From Macrotis lagotis (lineage: Eukaryota; Chordata; Mammalia; Peramelemorphia; Peramelidae), in NCBI RefSeq assembly GCF_037893015.1, contig NC_133661.1, positions 225,775,157 to 225,839,156 of the forward strand: a DNA stretch of 64,000 bases, written 5' to 3'. The notes beneath the pieces are model-generated. The model ran no database searches. It was not told the DNA's origin and saw only the letters and a program-made list of their open reading frames with translations. The translations under genes were made by a program, and so were the position numbers. Shown here piece by piece: positions 34,177-48,064 of the stretch; the stretch's first letter is position 1, and each line of letters opens with the position of its first letter.

Positions 34177-35470
34177 TTCTACATTATTTCTATTAATAGT
34201 CTTTACCTTTTTTGCTCCTCCAAATGATTTTTGTTATTATTTTGTTTAGTTTTATAAAATCACCCTTCAGGTGTGGCACAGAATCTATAAATCAGTGGTA
34301 TGACTATTATTATATTAGCATGACACAATCACAAGCAAGTCTTTCTTTGTTTTGATAGTGGCCAGTTTTAGTTTTAGTTTAGTTTTTAAGTTTTTAAGTT
34401 TTATTTATATATTTCTTATTTGTGTCTTGGTAAGTGGTTCATATTATTTGAAAACTTTATATTTGTCAGTATAGGGTAGACTGGCAAATAGTAATTGTTA
34501 ATAATTAATTTTATCAATGTAACTAGTCAAGCTATGAATTTATTCATTCTTAGCTACTTTATTATCAAAAGATACATAATGCAATAAAACAAATAACTGA
34601 TTATGTCGATGAACAAAACAGCTTTCAATAGATGTAATGCTTATCTGTGGTTATCTAATCACATTTAATGTAAAAAAGTAACTGTCAGACTTCTGGCCAA
34701 GATGGCGGAGAGAAAACAGGCACAGTTCTAAAGTCTCCTGATCTCTTTCCCATCTATCACATGAAACGAACCTCTTAAAAGAAATCCGAACCAGGAAACC
34801 CAGAAAGAAAAGCCAGGAGAGGAAAATCTACCTCAGGATTTGTCTCCTGCAGCAGCTTTGGCTGAGTACCGGCAGGTGAGTCTGGGCTCCGAGACAAGAT
34901 CAGCCCGGGATCAGCCAGATTAACAGCTGAATTGGAACCAGAAGTCTGAGGGCCCGAGAGCTAGACCTGCTGGATCAGCAGTGGGGCTGGACAAAGGGGG
35001 CTTGGGTATGTGGGGAAGCAGAGGCGCTGGTGTTGGTGCTGTCCCCCGGAGCTTGGGGAAGGGGCTGCGGAGAGAGTTCTGGTGCAGGAGAGCTGCGGGC
35101 ACCATCCCTGGGCTCCTCAGGTCTGAGAAACTCTGAGTCCACACCTCCATTGCACAGAGGCCTCCTCCCAAACAAATGCAAACTAATTCTGCCTCAGGCC
35201 CAGGTGTGTGAGCAGAAGAACCAGCCCAGCTGAGGGATGACCTCAGTCCAGGGTAAAGCCCACCATTGATTGAAGGCAAAAGAATTCAATAGTTCCAACT
35301 CCTCCCTTCGGGCAAAGGGAGAAGGCCTCTCAACCAAGGTCACAGACACTCCGGAGAGGGCAACCAGCACCTCCTACTGGCCAGCCAGAGAAACTGCACT
35401 CAGTAAAGCCTTTAGCGATCCCAAGCCCAGGTGAACCAGCCCCCCCCCCCCAACTCAAGGTCTTAGCATA

Positions 35471-36235
35471 ATGAAGAAGGGTCCGTGGAAAGGTGGATCC
35501 ATAGAAAAATTCCTGGAAGGGAAAGACCCCAACTCAGAGAGACCTGGAACCTGTGAGGAGAATCCAATCTGGTCAATCTGGTCTCCAGCACAGAAAGACT
35601 TCCTTGAAGAAATAAGGAAGGAGCTTAAAAATTTGGGAGAGACAATTAATACCTTGCAACAAGAAAACAAAACCTTAGAAAGTACAATTGGACAAACACA
35701 AAAGGAGAATAAATCTCTCAGATCCTCAAATGAGCAAATGCAAAAAGAAATTTATTCTCTCAAAACCTCAATTGGTCAAATGGAAAGCTCTTTCAAAAGT
35801 AGAATTGACCAATTGGAAAAGGAGCTGCAAAAGGCTAATGAAGAAAACTCCTCCCCCCCAAAAAAGAACGGAGTCTACAGAAACTAATGACTCCATGAGA
35901 CAGCAAGAGTCAGTTAAACAAAATCAAAAAATAGAAAAAATAGAAGCAAATGTAAAATACCTCATCAACAAAACTACTGACCTCGAGAATAGATCGAGGA
36001 GGGGCAACCTGAAAATTATCGGACTTCCTGAAAACATTGAAGAGAAAAAAAAGCCTGGACTTAATATTACAGGATCTAGTGATGGAAAGCTGCCCTGACA
36101 TCATGGAATCAGAGGGAAAAGTAGTTATTGAAAGAGTACATAGATCCCCACCAGAAAAAGATCCTAAAATGAAAACACCAAGGAATGTTGTGGCCAAGCT
36201 CCTGAACTATCAGATAAAAGAGAAAATCCTGTAAG
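35471..36235 (+). pseudogene. L1 ORF1 (RNA-binding coiled-coil protein), frameshifted
   Basis: It opens MKKGPWKGGSIEKF. A heptad-rich coiled coil is encoded at about 35620-35850. Then comes an RRM-like part with ENRSRRGNLKIIGLPEN (about 35985-36035) and a C-terminal piece with RSPPEKDPKMKTPRNVV. The frame shifts near 35855 (a CCCCCCCCAAAAAA run) and again near 36045 (an A8 run), and an in-frame TAA occurs at 36232. ORF1p packages L1 RNA; this copy cannot make the full protein. Confidence 0.9.
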
Positions 36236-37336
36236 CAGCCAGAAAGAAGCAATTTAAATATCAAGGAGCCACAGTAAGGATCACGCAGGACCTGGCTGCA
36301 TCAACTTTAAGGGATTGAAGGGCCTGGAATGAGATGTTTTGAAGAGCACAGGAGCTTGGAATGCAGCCAAAAATCTACTTTCCTGCAAAGCTGAGCCTTC
36401 TCTTCCAGGGAAAAAGATGGACATTTAACAAAGTGGAAGAATTCCAAAACTTTCTGATGAAAAGACCAGAGCTAAACAGAAAATTTGGATATCAAACAGG
36501 AGGTTCAAGAGACACGTGAAAAGGTAAGAAAAGGGGGGGTGGTAAAAAAATGCAATTCAGTAAGTTGAAACTGACTATACTCCAGCATGGGGGGTGGGGG
36601 TGGGGTGGGGAGAGACTCTCATAAATCCTGAGAAATGTAACTCTAACAGAGAGAATACACCTAGCCAGAAATGATGGACATCCATGACCTATCCATGAGA
36701 CTGCTATCTAATGGGATGTAACTGGCTTTAACCCCACTTGGTAGAAAGACTCTAATAACTCTCAGGAATTTTGACTCTATTCAACAGAATATACTGAACT
36801 AGAAGGGACATACACTCAGAATTTTCTATGACCTAGATAGAATGATCTAAAACAATACACTACCTCCCTAAAAAGGGAGACAGGAAAGAGATGGGAGGAG
36901 GGAGGAGATTGAATGGGACAAATCTCATTACACTAAGAGGTAAAAAAAAAACCTATGGTAATAGAGGGGAAGAAGGGAGCAGAGGAGAAACACCTGAATC
37001 TTCTTCTCATCAGACTTGGCTTAAAATCAACCTATACATACTCAGTTAACTTATAAAACATCTAACCTTTCAAGTATTAAAAGGGGAAAAGGGGAGGGGG
37101 GGATGGAGAAAGGGAAGGGGAGTGGGGGAAATAAGGGGAAATAACAAAAGGAAAGGAAGGGAAAAGGGAAAAAGGGAAAGGGGAAAGAAAGGGGAGGGTG
37201 TGATATAGGAGGGCAAACACACTGAAGGGGGTGGTATTCAAAAACAAAATACTGGGGAATATGAATAAAAGATGGGGAAAGGGGGAAAATACAAATAGAG
37301 GGAAGATAGCACAGAGGGCAATAAAGAATTAGTAAT

Positions 37337-40300
37337 CATAACCTTGAATGTGAATGGGATGAACTCTCCCTTAAAACGTAAGCAAATAGCAGAGTGGATT
37401 AAAAACCAGAATCCTACAATATGCTGCTTACAAGAAACTCATTTGAAGCAGAAAGATACATATAGAGTAAAGGTAAAAGGTTGGAGCAAAATATATTTTG
37501 CTTCAGCTGAAGTGAAAAAAGCAGGGGTAGCAATCCTTATCTCAGACAAAGCAGCAGCAAAAATAGATAGCATTAAAAGAGATAAGGAAGGAAACTTTAT
37601 CTTCCTAAAAGGTATCATAGACAATAAAGTCATTTCAATATTGAATATATATGTACCCAGTGGGATAGCACCCAAATTCTTAGAGGAGAAGCTGAAAGAA
37701 TTACAGGAAGACATAGACAGCAAAACTCTACTAGTGTGAGACCTCAACCTCCCCCTATCAGATCTAGATAAACCAAATCATAAAACAAACAAGAAAGAAA
37801 TTAGGGAGGTAAATAGATTGTTAGAAAAATTAGATATGGTAGACTTATGGAGGAAACTGAATAGGGATAGAAAGGAATATACCTTTTTCTCTGCAGTACA
37901 TGGAACTTATACAAAAATTGACCATGTACTAGGACACAAAAACCTAATGATCAACTGCAGAAAGGCAGAAATAGTGAATACATTTTTCTCAGATCACAAT
38001 GCAATAAAAGTCATATGCAATACTGGGCCAAGGAGATATAGACCCAGAGCAAATTGGAAACTGAATAACCTCATTTTAAAAAAATGAGTGGGCCAAAAAA
38101 CAAATTATAGAAAGAATTAACCATTTTATCCTAGATAATGATAATTATGAAACAACATACCAAAACCTATGGGATTCATTCAAAGCAACTCTCAGGGGAT
38201 ATATTATAGCTCTAAATGCTTATATGAATAAATTGGAGAAAGAGGAAATCAATGGACTAAACATGCAACTAAAAAAATTAGAGAAAGAACAAATCAAAAA
38301 TCCCCAAATACCAAATTAGAAATTTTAAAAATTAAAGGAGAAATTAATAAAATTGAAAGCAAAAAAACTATTGAATTAATAAATAAAACCAAAAGTTGGT
38401 ATTATGAAAAAAACAATAAAATTGATAAACCTCTGGTCAATTTGATTAAAAAAAAGAAAGAAGAAAACCAAATTGTTAGTATTATAAATGAAAAAGGTGA
38501 ACTCACCACCAATGAGGAAGAAATTAAAGTAATAATTCAAAATTATTTTGCCCAACTCTATGCCAATAAATTTGATAATCTAAGTGAAATGGATGAATAT
38601 TTACAAAAATATAAGTTGCCCAGGTTAAATGAAGAAGAGATTAAATACCTAAACAACACTATCTCAGAAAAAGAAATTCAGCAAGCCATTATTGAACTCC
38701 CTAAAAAAAAAATCTCCAGGGCCTGATGGATTCACAAGTGAATTCTACCAAACATTTAAGGAACAATGGGTTCCAATCCTATATAAACTCTTTGGAAAAA
38801 TAGGGAAAGATGGAACTCTGCCTAACTCTTTCTATGAAACCAATATGGTGCTGTTACCTAAACCAGGAAGACTTAAAACAGAGAAAGAAAATTATAGACC
38901 TATTTCCCTGATGAATATAGATGCAAAAATACCAAATAAAGTCTTAGCAAAATGGTTACAACAAGTCATCACTAGGATAATATATTATGATCAAGTAGGA
39001 TTTATTCCAGGAATGCAGGGATGGTTCAATATTAGGAAAACTGTTAGTATACTCAATTATATTAATAACAAACCTATCAGAAATCATATGATCATATCAA
39101 TAGATGCTGAAAAAGCTTTTGACAAAATACAGCATCCATTCCTATTAAAAACACTAGAGAGTGTAGGAATAAATGGACTGTTCCTTAAAATAATTAGCAG
39201 TATCTATCTGAAACCATCAACAAGCATTATATTCAATGGGGAGAGGCTAGAGGCATTCCCAATAAGATCAGGGGTGAAACAAGGATGCCCATTATCACCA
39301 CTACTATTCAATATCATATTAGAAATGTTAGCTTTGGCAATTAGAGAAGAAAAAGAAATTGAAGGAATTAGAATTGGGAAGGAAGAGACAAAACTCTCAC
39401 TCTTCGCAGATGACATGATCGTCTACCTAGAGAATCCCAAGAAATCATCTAAAAAACTACTGGAAACAATTAGCAATTTTAGCAAAGTTGCAGGTTATAA
39501 AATAAACCCCCATAAATCCTCAACTTTTGTATATATGTCTAGCAAGAAACAGCAGGAAGAGCTAGAAAGAGAAATCCCATTTAAAGTAACCTCAGACAGT
39601 GTAAAATATTTAGGAGTCTATTTGCCAAGACAGACTCAGAATCTTTTTGAAAACAATTATAAAACACTTCTCACACAAATTAAATCAGATTTAAATAACT
39701 GGGCAAATAACAACTGCTCATGGATAGGTAGAGCTAATATAATAAAAATGACAATTCTACCAAAACTAAACTATCTGTTTAGTGCCCTACCAATCAAAAT
39801 TCCAAAAAATTACTTTAATGAATTAGAAAAAATTGTAAGTAAATTCATATGGAGAAATAAAAAGTCAAGAATTGCCAGGAGCTTAATGAAAAAAAATGCA
39901 AACGAAGGTGGCTTAGCACTACCCGATCTAAAATTATATTATAAAGCATTAGTCATCAAAACTGTTTGGTATTGGCTAAGAAATAGAGTGGTGGACCAGT
40001 GGAATAGACTAGGTGTAAAAGCAGGAGAGGATTATAGTAATCTGCTGTTTGATGAACCCAAAGGGTCGGGCCACTGGGATAAAAACTCCCTCTTTGATAA
40101 AAACTGCTGGGATAATTGGAAGTTAGTATGGAAGAAACTTAGATTAGACCAACACCTAACACCCTTTACCAAGATAAGATCCAAATGGTTACAGGACATA
40201 GACATAAAAAACAATACTATAAGCGAATTAGAAGATCAAGGACTAGTCTACCTGTCAGATCTATGGAAAGGGGAACAGTTTATGACTAAGGAAGAGTTGG

Positions 40301-41135
40301 AGAACATCACTAAAAACCAATTAGATGATTTCCATTACATTAAATTAAAAAGTTTTTGCACAGATAAAACCAATGTAATCAAGATCAAAAGAAAAGTAGT
40401 AAATTGGGAAACAATCTTTACAATTAATGATTCTGACAAAGAACTCATTTCTAAAATATACAGAGAACTGAGTCATATTTTTAAAACAAAAAGCCATTCC
40501 CCAATTGACAAATGGTCAAAGGATATGCAAAGGCAATTTACAGATGAGGAGATCAAAGCAATCCATAGCCATATGAAAAACTGCTCTAAATCATTAATTA
40601 TTATAGAAATGCAAATTAAAGCTTCTTTGAGGTACCACCTGACCCTCTCAGATTGGCCAGTATGACCAGGAAGGATAATGATCATTGTTGGAAGGAATGT
40701 GGGAAATCTGGGACACTATTGCACTGTTGGTGGAGCTGTGAACTCATCCAACCCTTCTGGAGAGCTATTTGGAACTATACCCAAAGGGCAACAAAAATGT
40801 GCATACCCTTTGACCCAGCAATACCACTACTGGGTCTATACCCTGAAGAGATGAGGGAAAAGGGTAAAAACATTACTTGTACAAAAATATTTTTAGCGGC
40901 CCTGTTTGTGGTGGCAAAGAATTGGAAATCCAGTAAATGTCCTTCAATTGGGGAATGGCTTAGCAAACTGTGGTATGTGTATGTCACGGAACCCTATTGT
41001 TCTATTAGAAACCAGGAGGGACAGGATTTCAGGGAAACCTGGAGGGATTTGCATGAACTGATGCTGAGTGAGATGAGCAGAACCAGAAAAACACTGTACA
41101 CCCTACAGCAACATGGGAGTGATATTCAACCTTGA
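37337..41135 (+). pseudogene. L1 ORF2 (endonuclease and reverse transcriptase), multiply broken
   Basis: The endonuclease domain is readable from LNVNGMNSPLKRKQ at 37344, with QETH and, further on, the SDHN catalytic motif (about 38000). A TGA at 37737-37739 replaces a glycine codon in the otherwise readable ...LLV-DLN stretch. Frame breaks occur near 38085 and 38320 and at an A-run near 38705. A long 657-codon piece (38692-40665) carries reverse transcriptase with FADD at 39403-39414. A last frameshift at about 40650 leads into the C-terminal Cys-rich segment (CWKECGKSGTLLHCWWSC). The order EN, RT, Cys domain is normal for L1. Confidence 0.95.
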
Positions 41136-41711
41136 AGGACTTGCTCATTCCATCAGTGCAACAACTGGGAACAATTTTGGGCTGTCTGCAAAGGAGAGTA
41201 CCATCTGTATCCAGATAAGGAGCTGTGGAGTTTGAACAAAGTATAAGGACTATTCCCTTTAATTTGGAAAAAAAATAGATATCTTATTGTCTGATCTTGT
41301 TACCTCTGAGAATTCTGTTCTCTTTAAGGATATGACTTCTCTCTCATCACACCCAATTTGGATCAAGGTACAACATGGAAACAAAGTAAAGACTGACGGA
41401 GTGCTATCTGTGGGTTGGCAGCAGGGGGGAGGGAAGCAAGATTGGGAGAAAATTGTAAAACTCAAATAATATCTTTAATTTAAAAAAAAGTAACTGTCTT
41501 TGATTTCATTCCACAGAAAGTTTTTAGTATGAATCCACTCCTCTTTCTTTATGGAATTCTAATTCATGGATGGTATCATCCCTTAACTTTCTATTCATAT
41601 TTGTTTATCTGTGTTTTTGTAAAATGAATGGAAAGAAAAGCAATAAAAGCCATTTGGTTGACCTCTGCAATACAGGAAGATGAGCAATGTAATGTTAAAA
41701 TTGGAAAGGTA

Positions 41712-41856
41712 CAAGGCAGCTAGGTGGTGCAGTGGATAGAGCACCAGCCCTGGAGTCAGGAGGACCTGAGTATTCAAATCTTACCTCAGATACATAATAA
41801 TTACCTAGTGGTGTGACCTTGGGCAAGTTATTTGCCTTGTAAGGACTAAAAAAAAA
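41712..41856 (+). repeat. Marsupial SINE downstream of the full-length L1
   Basis: Target-site duplication attggaaaggta at 41700-41711 and 41857-41868. The related stretch at 45.85 kb lacks this SINE. Confidence 0.95.
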
Positions 41857-41868
41857 ATTGGAAAGGTA

Positions 41869-42330
41869 GGTTAGGACCAGATTGTGAAGGACTTTAAATG
41901 TCAAAGAGAAGATTTTATATTTGAACTTAGAAGTAATAGGTTATCATTGAAGTCCATTGAATTGGGAGGGTGGTGAAGAATGTGACATAGGTCAATACAG
42001 AAAGAAAATCACTTTGGCAGTTATGCAGAAGACTGAAGTAGGAGAGACTTGAGGCAGGCTGACCAACCAGTAGGATATTGCAATAGTACAGGAATGAAGG
42101 AATGAGGGCCTACATTAAGGTGATAACAGTATCCAAGAAGAAAAGAATAGAGAAATGTTACAAAGGTGAAATCAATAGACCTTGGCAATGAATTCGATAT
42201 GGGGAAGTGACAGATAGTGAGGAGTTCATAATACATCTAGGTTATGAGCCTGGGCAAAAATGGTGGTGCCATCAACAGTAATAGAAAAACCTTGGAAGGG
42301 TTTGAGGGGGAGATAAAACTGTAAAAGTGT
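41869..42330 (+). repeat. Old interspersed repeat, family not assigned
   Basis: It has the layout gtgaaggactttaaatgtca, aatcactttggcagttatgc, gatattgcaatagtacagga, ggtggtgccatcaacagtaa. This matches a common ancient mammalian repeat whose family name I cannot state. Other pieces occur at 28880-29030, 29450-29900, 44820-45240 and 53150-53280. Confidence 0.5.
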
Positions 42331-42889
42331 TAATTCTCAAATATCCATCCTATTGGTTATCTATGTCTTCAACTGCTTTCATTCTTCCTTATTTGGGTTA
42401 GTATGTTAATTGTTTGTGAGTACCTTCAAAAAGAGGGACTGAGCAGAAGGAAATGTTGATCATTGGGTCATTAGGATGGGGACTCTAGGAAGGCTGGGGT
42501 AGAGAAGCAGGCTGAAATGAATGACATCTTTAGAAAACAGTTTGATTTCTCCTGAATAACAAAGTCTTGTCAGTATTAGTAGTTGCCCTAGTCCAGTCCA
42601 TCTTAGTCCATTTGCCTGCACAGTGGGTTCATATAATAATTTCTTCTATAACAATATAATATATCCATATAATAATATCTTCTCAGGACCACATCTTCCC
42701 TTATTACTACTTATGGGTGACCTTGTGTATTTAACTAGCACTTGAGCAGTTAGAATGAATTTTTCACTTCTAAAAATAACCTTGGAGTATTATGCCAATT
42801 TTGTGAACCATTTCATAATGTTATCAGAAAATCCAATATCATAATTGTTATGAAGCATGTAACAGCTAAAGCATAGATATTATAGACCA

Positions 42890-43190
42890 TTCCTGGAATG
42901 CATTCCACCTCACCTCTGCCTCTTAGAAACCAGATTTCCTTCAAAGCTTAGTTCAAATGCTACCTCTCACATGAGCCTGAGCTTGGTGCTCTCAGATGCT
43001 GGTACTTTTCCTCTCTCCATCCCATTACATAATATACGATTTTGTATATTCTTGGAATTGCAGAGCTGTCTTCCTTAGAATGCAAGTTTCTTGCAAACAG
43101 GGATTGTGTCATTTTTGTCTTTGTATGCCCAGGAGTACCTGGCAGAAAAATAAGTACTTTATAAATGTTGCTTGTTATACCTAACTAAAT
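42890..43190 (+). mobile_element. L2 3'-end fragment
   Basis: cctggaatgcattccacctc, ttccttcaaagcttagttca, then a late segment with agaatgcaagtttcttgcaa and tttataaatgttgcttg. Confidence 0.75.
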
Positions 43191-43338
43191 TAGGTATAAT
43201 TTTTTTTTATAAAAATCTTTTAAAAGAAATTTTTTTATCTTATTAAGACCATTGACTTTTTTAAAAATGTGGACAAAAATAGAAGTTAAACTATTCATAA
43301 AAAATCAATGCAAAAAATGATTGACTCTCTGGAAATAT

Positions 43339-44171
<833 letters not shown>

Positions 44172-44819
44172 CTGGAAAAAATGAAAGTTAGGGAAAATTT
44201 TAAAACAAATTTAATAATGACCCATAGTTCTATAGCATTTTAAAGCTTATAAGATTTTTTCCTTTATTGCCTTCTTATGAGGTAGATAGTATAAATTTTA
44301 TCCTCATTTTCAGAGGAATCAAATTGTCTAAGGCCATACAATTAATAATGGTCAGTTAAGACTAAAGGCAATTAAAGTGTTTTTGCATGAACAAAATCAG
44401 TGCAACCAAAGCAAAAAGAAACGATTGGAAAACAAACTTCTACATCTAATATCTCTAACAACTGTATGGTGTCCAAGATTTATGCAAATTTATGTATGAA
44501 TAAATGTGCAGATATATAGATATTTTTCTGAGATTCCACAAAAATGAATAAAGGATTTGAACACAGTTTTTAAAATAAGAATTGAAAGTAGCTATTAACA
44601 ACCATATATGCATTGATAATGAAAGAAATGAAGCTCCAAACAACTCTGAGGTTTCATTTCACAAGCAACAAATTGACAAAGATGATAAAAGATGAAAATA
44701 GTTAATTTTGGACAGGTTGAAGGTAAGCAAGCATACTAATACACTATTGACAAATTTATAATTGATCTAACTATTCTGGAAAGGAATTTGGAACTATGCT
44801 GAAAAGAGAATCTAGGTGA

Positions 44820-45240
44820 GAGATGATGAGAAACTGAACATTTATGATGATTGCTTGAATAAAGAAGAGATGACAAATGGGAGAGATGTTGTAGAAGAAG
44901 AAATAACATTTAGCAAGCTATTGGATATGAAAGTTTAGGGTAAATACAAAATTGAAAATTATTGCCAAGGTAATGATAATGGTATCCCTCACAGAAAATA
45001 GGGAAGTTAGGATAGTTCTGGGAGGATAGATAATGAGTTCTGTTATGGGCATGTTTAGTTTGAGATGTGTATGGGACCTTACAATAGAAATAGTCAAAAA
45101 TTGTTGTGATGTAGAACTGTAGCTCAGGACAGAGAATGGAACTGGATGTGCACATCTAGGATTCATCAGCATAGAGATGACAATTAATTATATGAGAATT
45201 AATGAGGTTACTGAGACAGAAGTTATAAAGAGAGGAAGAA
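44820..45240 (+). repeat. Old interspersed repeat, same family as 41869-42330
   Basis: Contains gggcatgtttagtttgagat, gtagctcaggacagagaatg and attcatcagcatagagatga in the expected order. It lies in the DGLUCY last intron. Confidence 0.5.
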
Positions 45241-45619
45241 GGCTTAACCCCAGTGTCATTTCCTAATGACAGCCACTCTGATAGAATAATATTATTATAA
45301 TATATAATAATAGTTACTTATGAGTATATATTTATATTCTGTTTTATATATATAAACATTTATATATTTATATTATGTTGTATATTTATAAATAAAAATA
45401 AGTACAGTTAAACAAAACTAACAATATATTGTATATGTCTGAAAAAGATTGTTTCATTCTTCACCTGTAGTTCACCACTTCTCTGGTAAAGCACAAAACA
45501 TGTAACATCATCAGTCTTCTGAAGTCACAGCCTTGATTAGATTGGAGTTCAGAAGTTTTTCAGGGTCAAAGTCCTTCCTTCCTCCCTCCTCCCCTCCTTC
45601 CTAATACAAGTATTTAAAT

Positions 45620-45868
45620 AGGTGTCATACTTATCTGTAGGTATCCAACCACATATAATGCAAAAAAAGTAACTATCTTAGATTTTATTCCACAGAAAGT
45701 TTTTAGTATGTATCCATTCCTCTTTCTTATGGAATTCTAATTCAACTTTCTATTCATATTTCTTTATCTGTGTTTTTGTAAAATGAATGGAAACAAAAGC
45801 AATGAAAGACATTTAGTTGACCTATGCAGTACAGGAAGGTGAGCAATGTTAAAATTGGAAAGGTAGGT
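45620..45868 (+). repeat. Second copy of the L1 target region, lacking L1 and SINE
   Basis: It aligns by eye first with the left flank of the 34.7 kb L1 (aataggtgtcatacttatct versus aatagatgtaatgcttatct at about 34627) and then, without a break, with its right flank (attccacagaaagtttttag, present at about 41508 and 45690). It ends at attggaaaggta, exactly where the 41.7 kb SINE went in. The L1 and the SINE are both absent. It is either a local duplication made before those insertions or a second copy of an old repeat. Confidence 0.85.
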
Positions 45869-46113
45869 TCTCTCCCTCCCTCCCTCCCTTCCTCCCTCTC
45901 TCCCTCCCTCCCTTCCCTTCCCTCCCTTCCCTCCCTCCCTCCCTTCCTTCCCTCTTCCTTTCCTTCCTTCCTTCCTTCCTTCCTTCCTTCCCTTCCTTTC
46001 CTTCCCCTTCCCTTCCCTTTCCTTCCTTCCTTCCTTCCTTCCTTCCTTCCTTCCTTCCTTCCTTCCTTCCTTCCCTTCCTCCCCTCCCTCCCTCCCTCCT
46101 TCCTTCCTTCCTC
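45869..46113. repeat. 245-bp polypyrimidine tract, (TCCC/TTCC)n
   Basis: Almost uninterrupted C/T on the + strand, made of tccc and ttcc units. The long frames in it are only repeat translations. It begins exactly where the L1-free target copy ends. Confidence 0.97.
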
Positions 46114-46744
46114 AATCAAGGTTAAGTGTTACCCAGGGTCACACAGCTACTAAGTATCTGAGCTAAAAATTATGGAATCAAATCTCAGCTCTACCACTTA
46201 CCAGCTGAATGACCTTGGAATTTAATCTCTCCAGGCCCTAGTTGCTTCATTTATAAGTGAGCAAATGGACTAGATGACTTGATATTCTGTCCAATCCTAA
46301 ATCTATGGTCCTATGATTCTAAGGTAAGGAAGAGGTGGCATGGAAGGCTTGTATACAAAAGTCTAGGACATAATTGGTTCAGGTTTATTTGATGGATGAG
46401 ATAACCAGATCAGATAATTAAAATGACTTGTCCTTGGTCACATAATTATTAAAGAGCAGAGTCAGGACTCAGACCAAGATTCCAGACTCTAAAACTAATA
46501 TTCAACACAGCATCTCTATTAGATCTTATTATCCTACCTATATCCTCCTATGTAGCCAAACTGAACTACTCTATCCCCTGTAATTTCTGGCCTCTGTGCT
46601 TTTGCCTATGCTGTTCCCTGAATATGATGTACTCTTACAACTCCTATCTCCCCACTTTTTAAATTCCTACTCAGTCTTTTTTAAAAAAATTCAAAATCAT
46701 TTATTTCAATTTTGATAAATATTTGATGGTGTCCCTCAAGTAGT

Positions 46745-47133
46745 TTCTTTTTTAAATAAAAATTTTATTTATTTTGAATTTTACAATTTTCCCTCCAATC
46801 TCGCTTCCCTTCCCCCATCCCTCCACAGAAGGCAGTCTGTTAGTCTTTGCATTGTTTCCATGGTACACATTGATTTAAGTTGAATGTGATGAGAGAGAAA
46901 TCATATCCTTAAGGAAGAAAAATAAAGTATAAGAGGTAGCAAAATTACATAAGATAACTTTTTTAAAATTAAAGGTAATAGTCTTTGGTCTTTGTTCAAA
47001 CTCCACAATTCTTTCTCTGGATGCAGATGTTGTTCTTCATCGCAGACAGCCCCGAATTGTCCCTGATTGTTGCACTGATGGAATGAGCAAGTCCATCAAG
47101 ACTGATCATCACTCCCATGTTGCTGTTAGGGTA
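46745..47133 (-). mobile_element. LINE-1 3'-end fragment
   Basis: Reverse-strand L1 3' UTR and ORF2 tail, aligned by eye with 48090-48470: ttccatggtacacattgat, atccttaaggaagaa and atgttgctgttagggt. No clear target-site duplication was found; a weak candidate is actcagtc on both sides. Confidence 0.85.
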
Positions 47134-47465
47134 ACACTCAGTCATTATAACTCAAAGAAAACTGGTTCTGGAGAAAAGGGAATGAGTTTAAATCTTGCCT
47201 CTGATGCTTACTGCCTAGGTGACATTAAGTGAGGCAATCAACCTCTATGGGCCTTAGTTTCCTCAGCTATAAAATGAAGGGGTTGTATGAAATGATCTTC
47301 AGGAATCCTTCAATGAGAATTATTACCCTCAGACCTTACACATTTAGCACATGGTTTTGCAACCCTCTAATATAATTATATATTATGTCTCTTCTAGTTA
47401 CCTATGGTTGTGTCTTTTCCTCTCCGAGACTACAAATTCCATGAGGTCTTGTCTAAACACTCTAT

Positions 47466-47690
47466 CTCTAGAGTGGATAGAATGCTAGACCTGGAGTCAG
47501 GAAGTTCAAATCTGATCTCAAGATACTGTGTGACCCCAAACAAATCCCTAAACCTCTGTGTGTCTCAGTTCCTATTTATAAAATGAGCTGGAGGAGGAAA
47601 TGGCAAACCACTCAAGTCCCTTTGCCAGGAAAACCCCAAATGGGGTCACAAAGAATTAGACATGACTGAAATGACTGAATAAGAGCCATG
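47466..47690 (+). repeat. Long-form SINE
   Basis: tagacctggagtcaggaagt, tgagctggaggaggaaatgg, ttagacatgactgaaatgac. Further + strand long forms are at 57360-57560 and 58775-59010. Reverse ones are at 58440-58600 and 60095-60330. Confidence 0.85.
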
Positions 47691-48064
47691 CCATACAGTA
47701 TGCTGAATTCTGAAGGCAATTGTTGATTGAATTATCTTCAGTTGATAACCAACCAACTCTACAGCTTCTCATTTTAGCTATTCATGATCAATACATGAGA
47801 AAATTCCCTTTAGGTTTGTTTTCTTTGTGAAACTTTTAATGAATAAGTGCAGCCAAGGAAACTTGCCTAAAATCTGTTTCCTGTTCATTGTTTTAATTTT
47901 TGCTCTTTATTTTTAATTTCATCATATCTTTTTTTTTTAATTTAGAAAATACTTTTATAACTACAGTATTTTCTTCCTTTGTGGGACATATCTGACATGG
48001 CCCCAAAATACCCCATAATGTACCATGGAGTCCTCACCATCTTAATGATTTACCATAAATTCTT

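Larger units (their letters stand above)
34687..41483 (+). mobile_element. Full-length but inactive LINE-1 with 15-bp target-site duplication
   Basis: The element starts with agacttctggccaagatggc, the usual L1 5' end, has a GC-rich 5' UTR, and carries broken ORF1 and ORF2. It ends in a short A-rich tail after aatatctttaattt. The direct repeat aaaaaagtaactgtc at 34672-34686 and 41484-41498 is a perfect target-site duplication. At 6.8 kb it is essentially complete. Both ORFs are disrupted, so it should not move on its own. A copy of its target region without the L1 is present at about 45.62-45.87 kb. Confidence 0.95.

Noticed and set aside
34920..35279. 119-codon - strand frame in GC-rich sequence
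   Set aside because: It lies in the 5' UTR of the full-length L1.
44880..45172. 81- and 84-codon - strand frames close to the DGLUCY terminal exon
   Set aside because: They fall in an old interspersed repeat also seen at 41.9 and 29.5 kb.
45754..46153. Open frames of Lys/Arg/Gly/Glu or Pro/Ser/Leu repeats
   Set aside because: Translations of the polypyrimidine tract.
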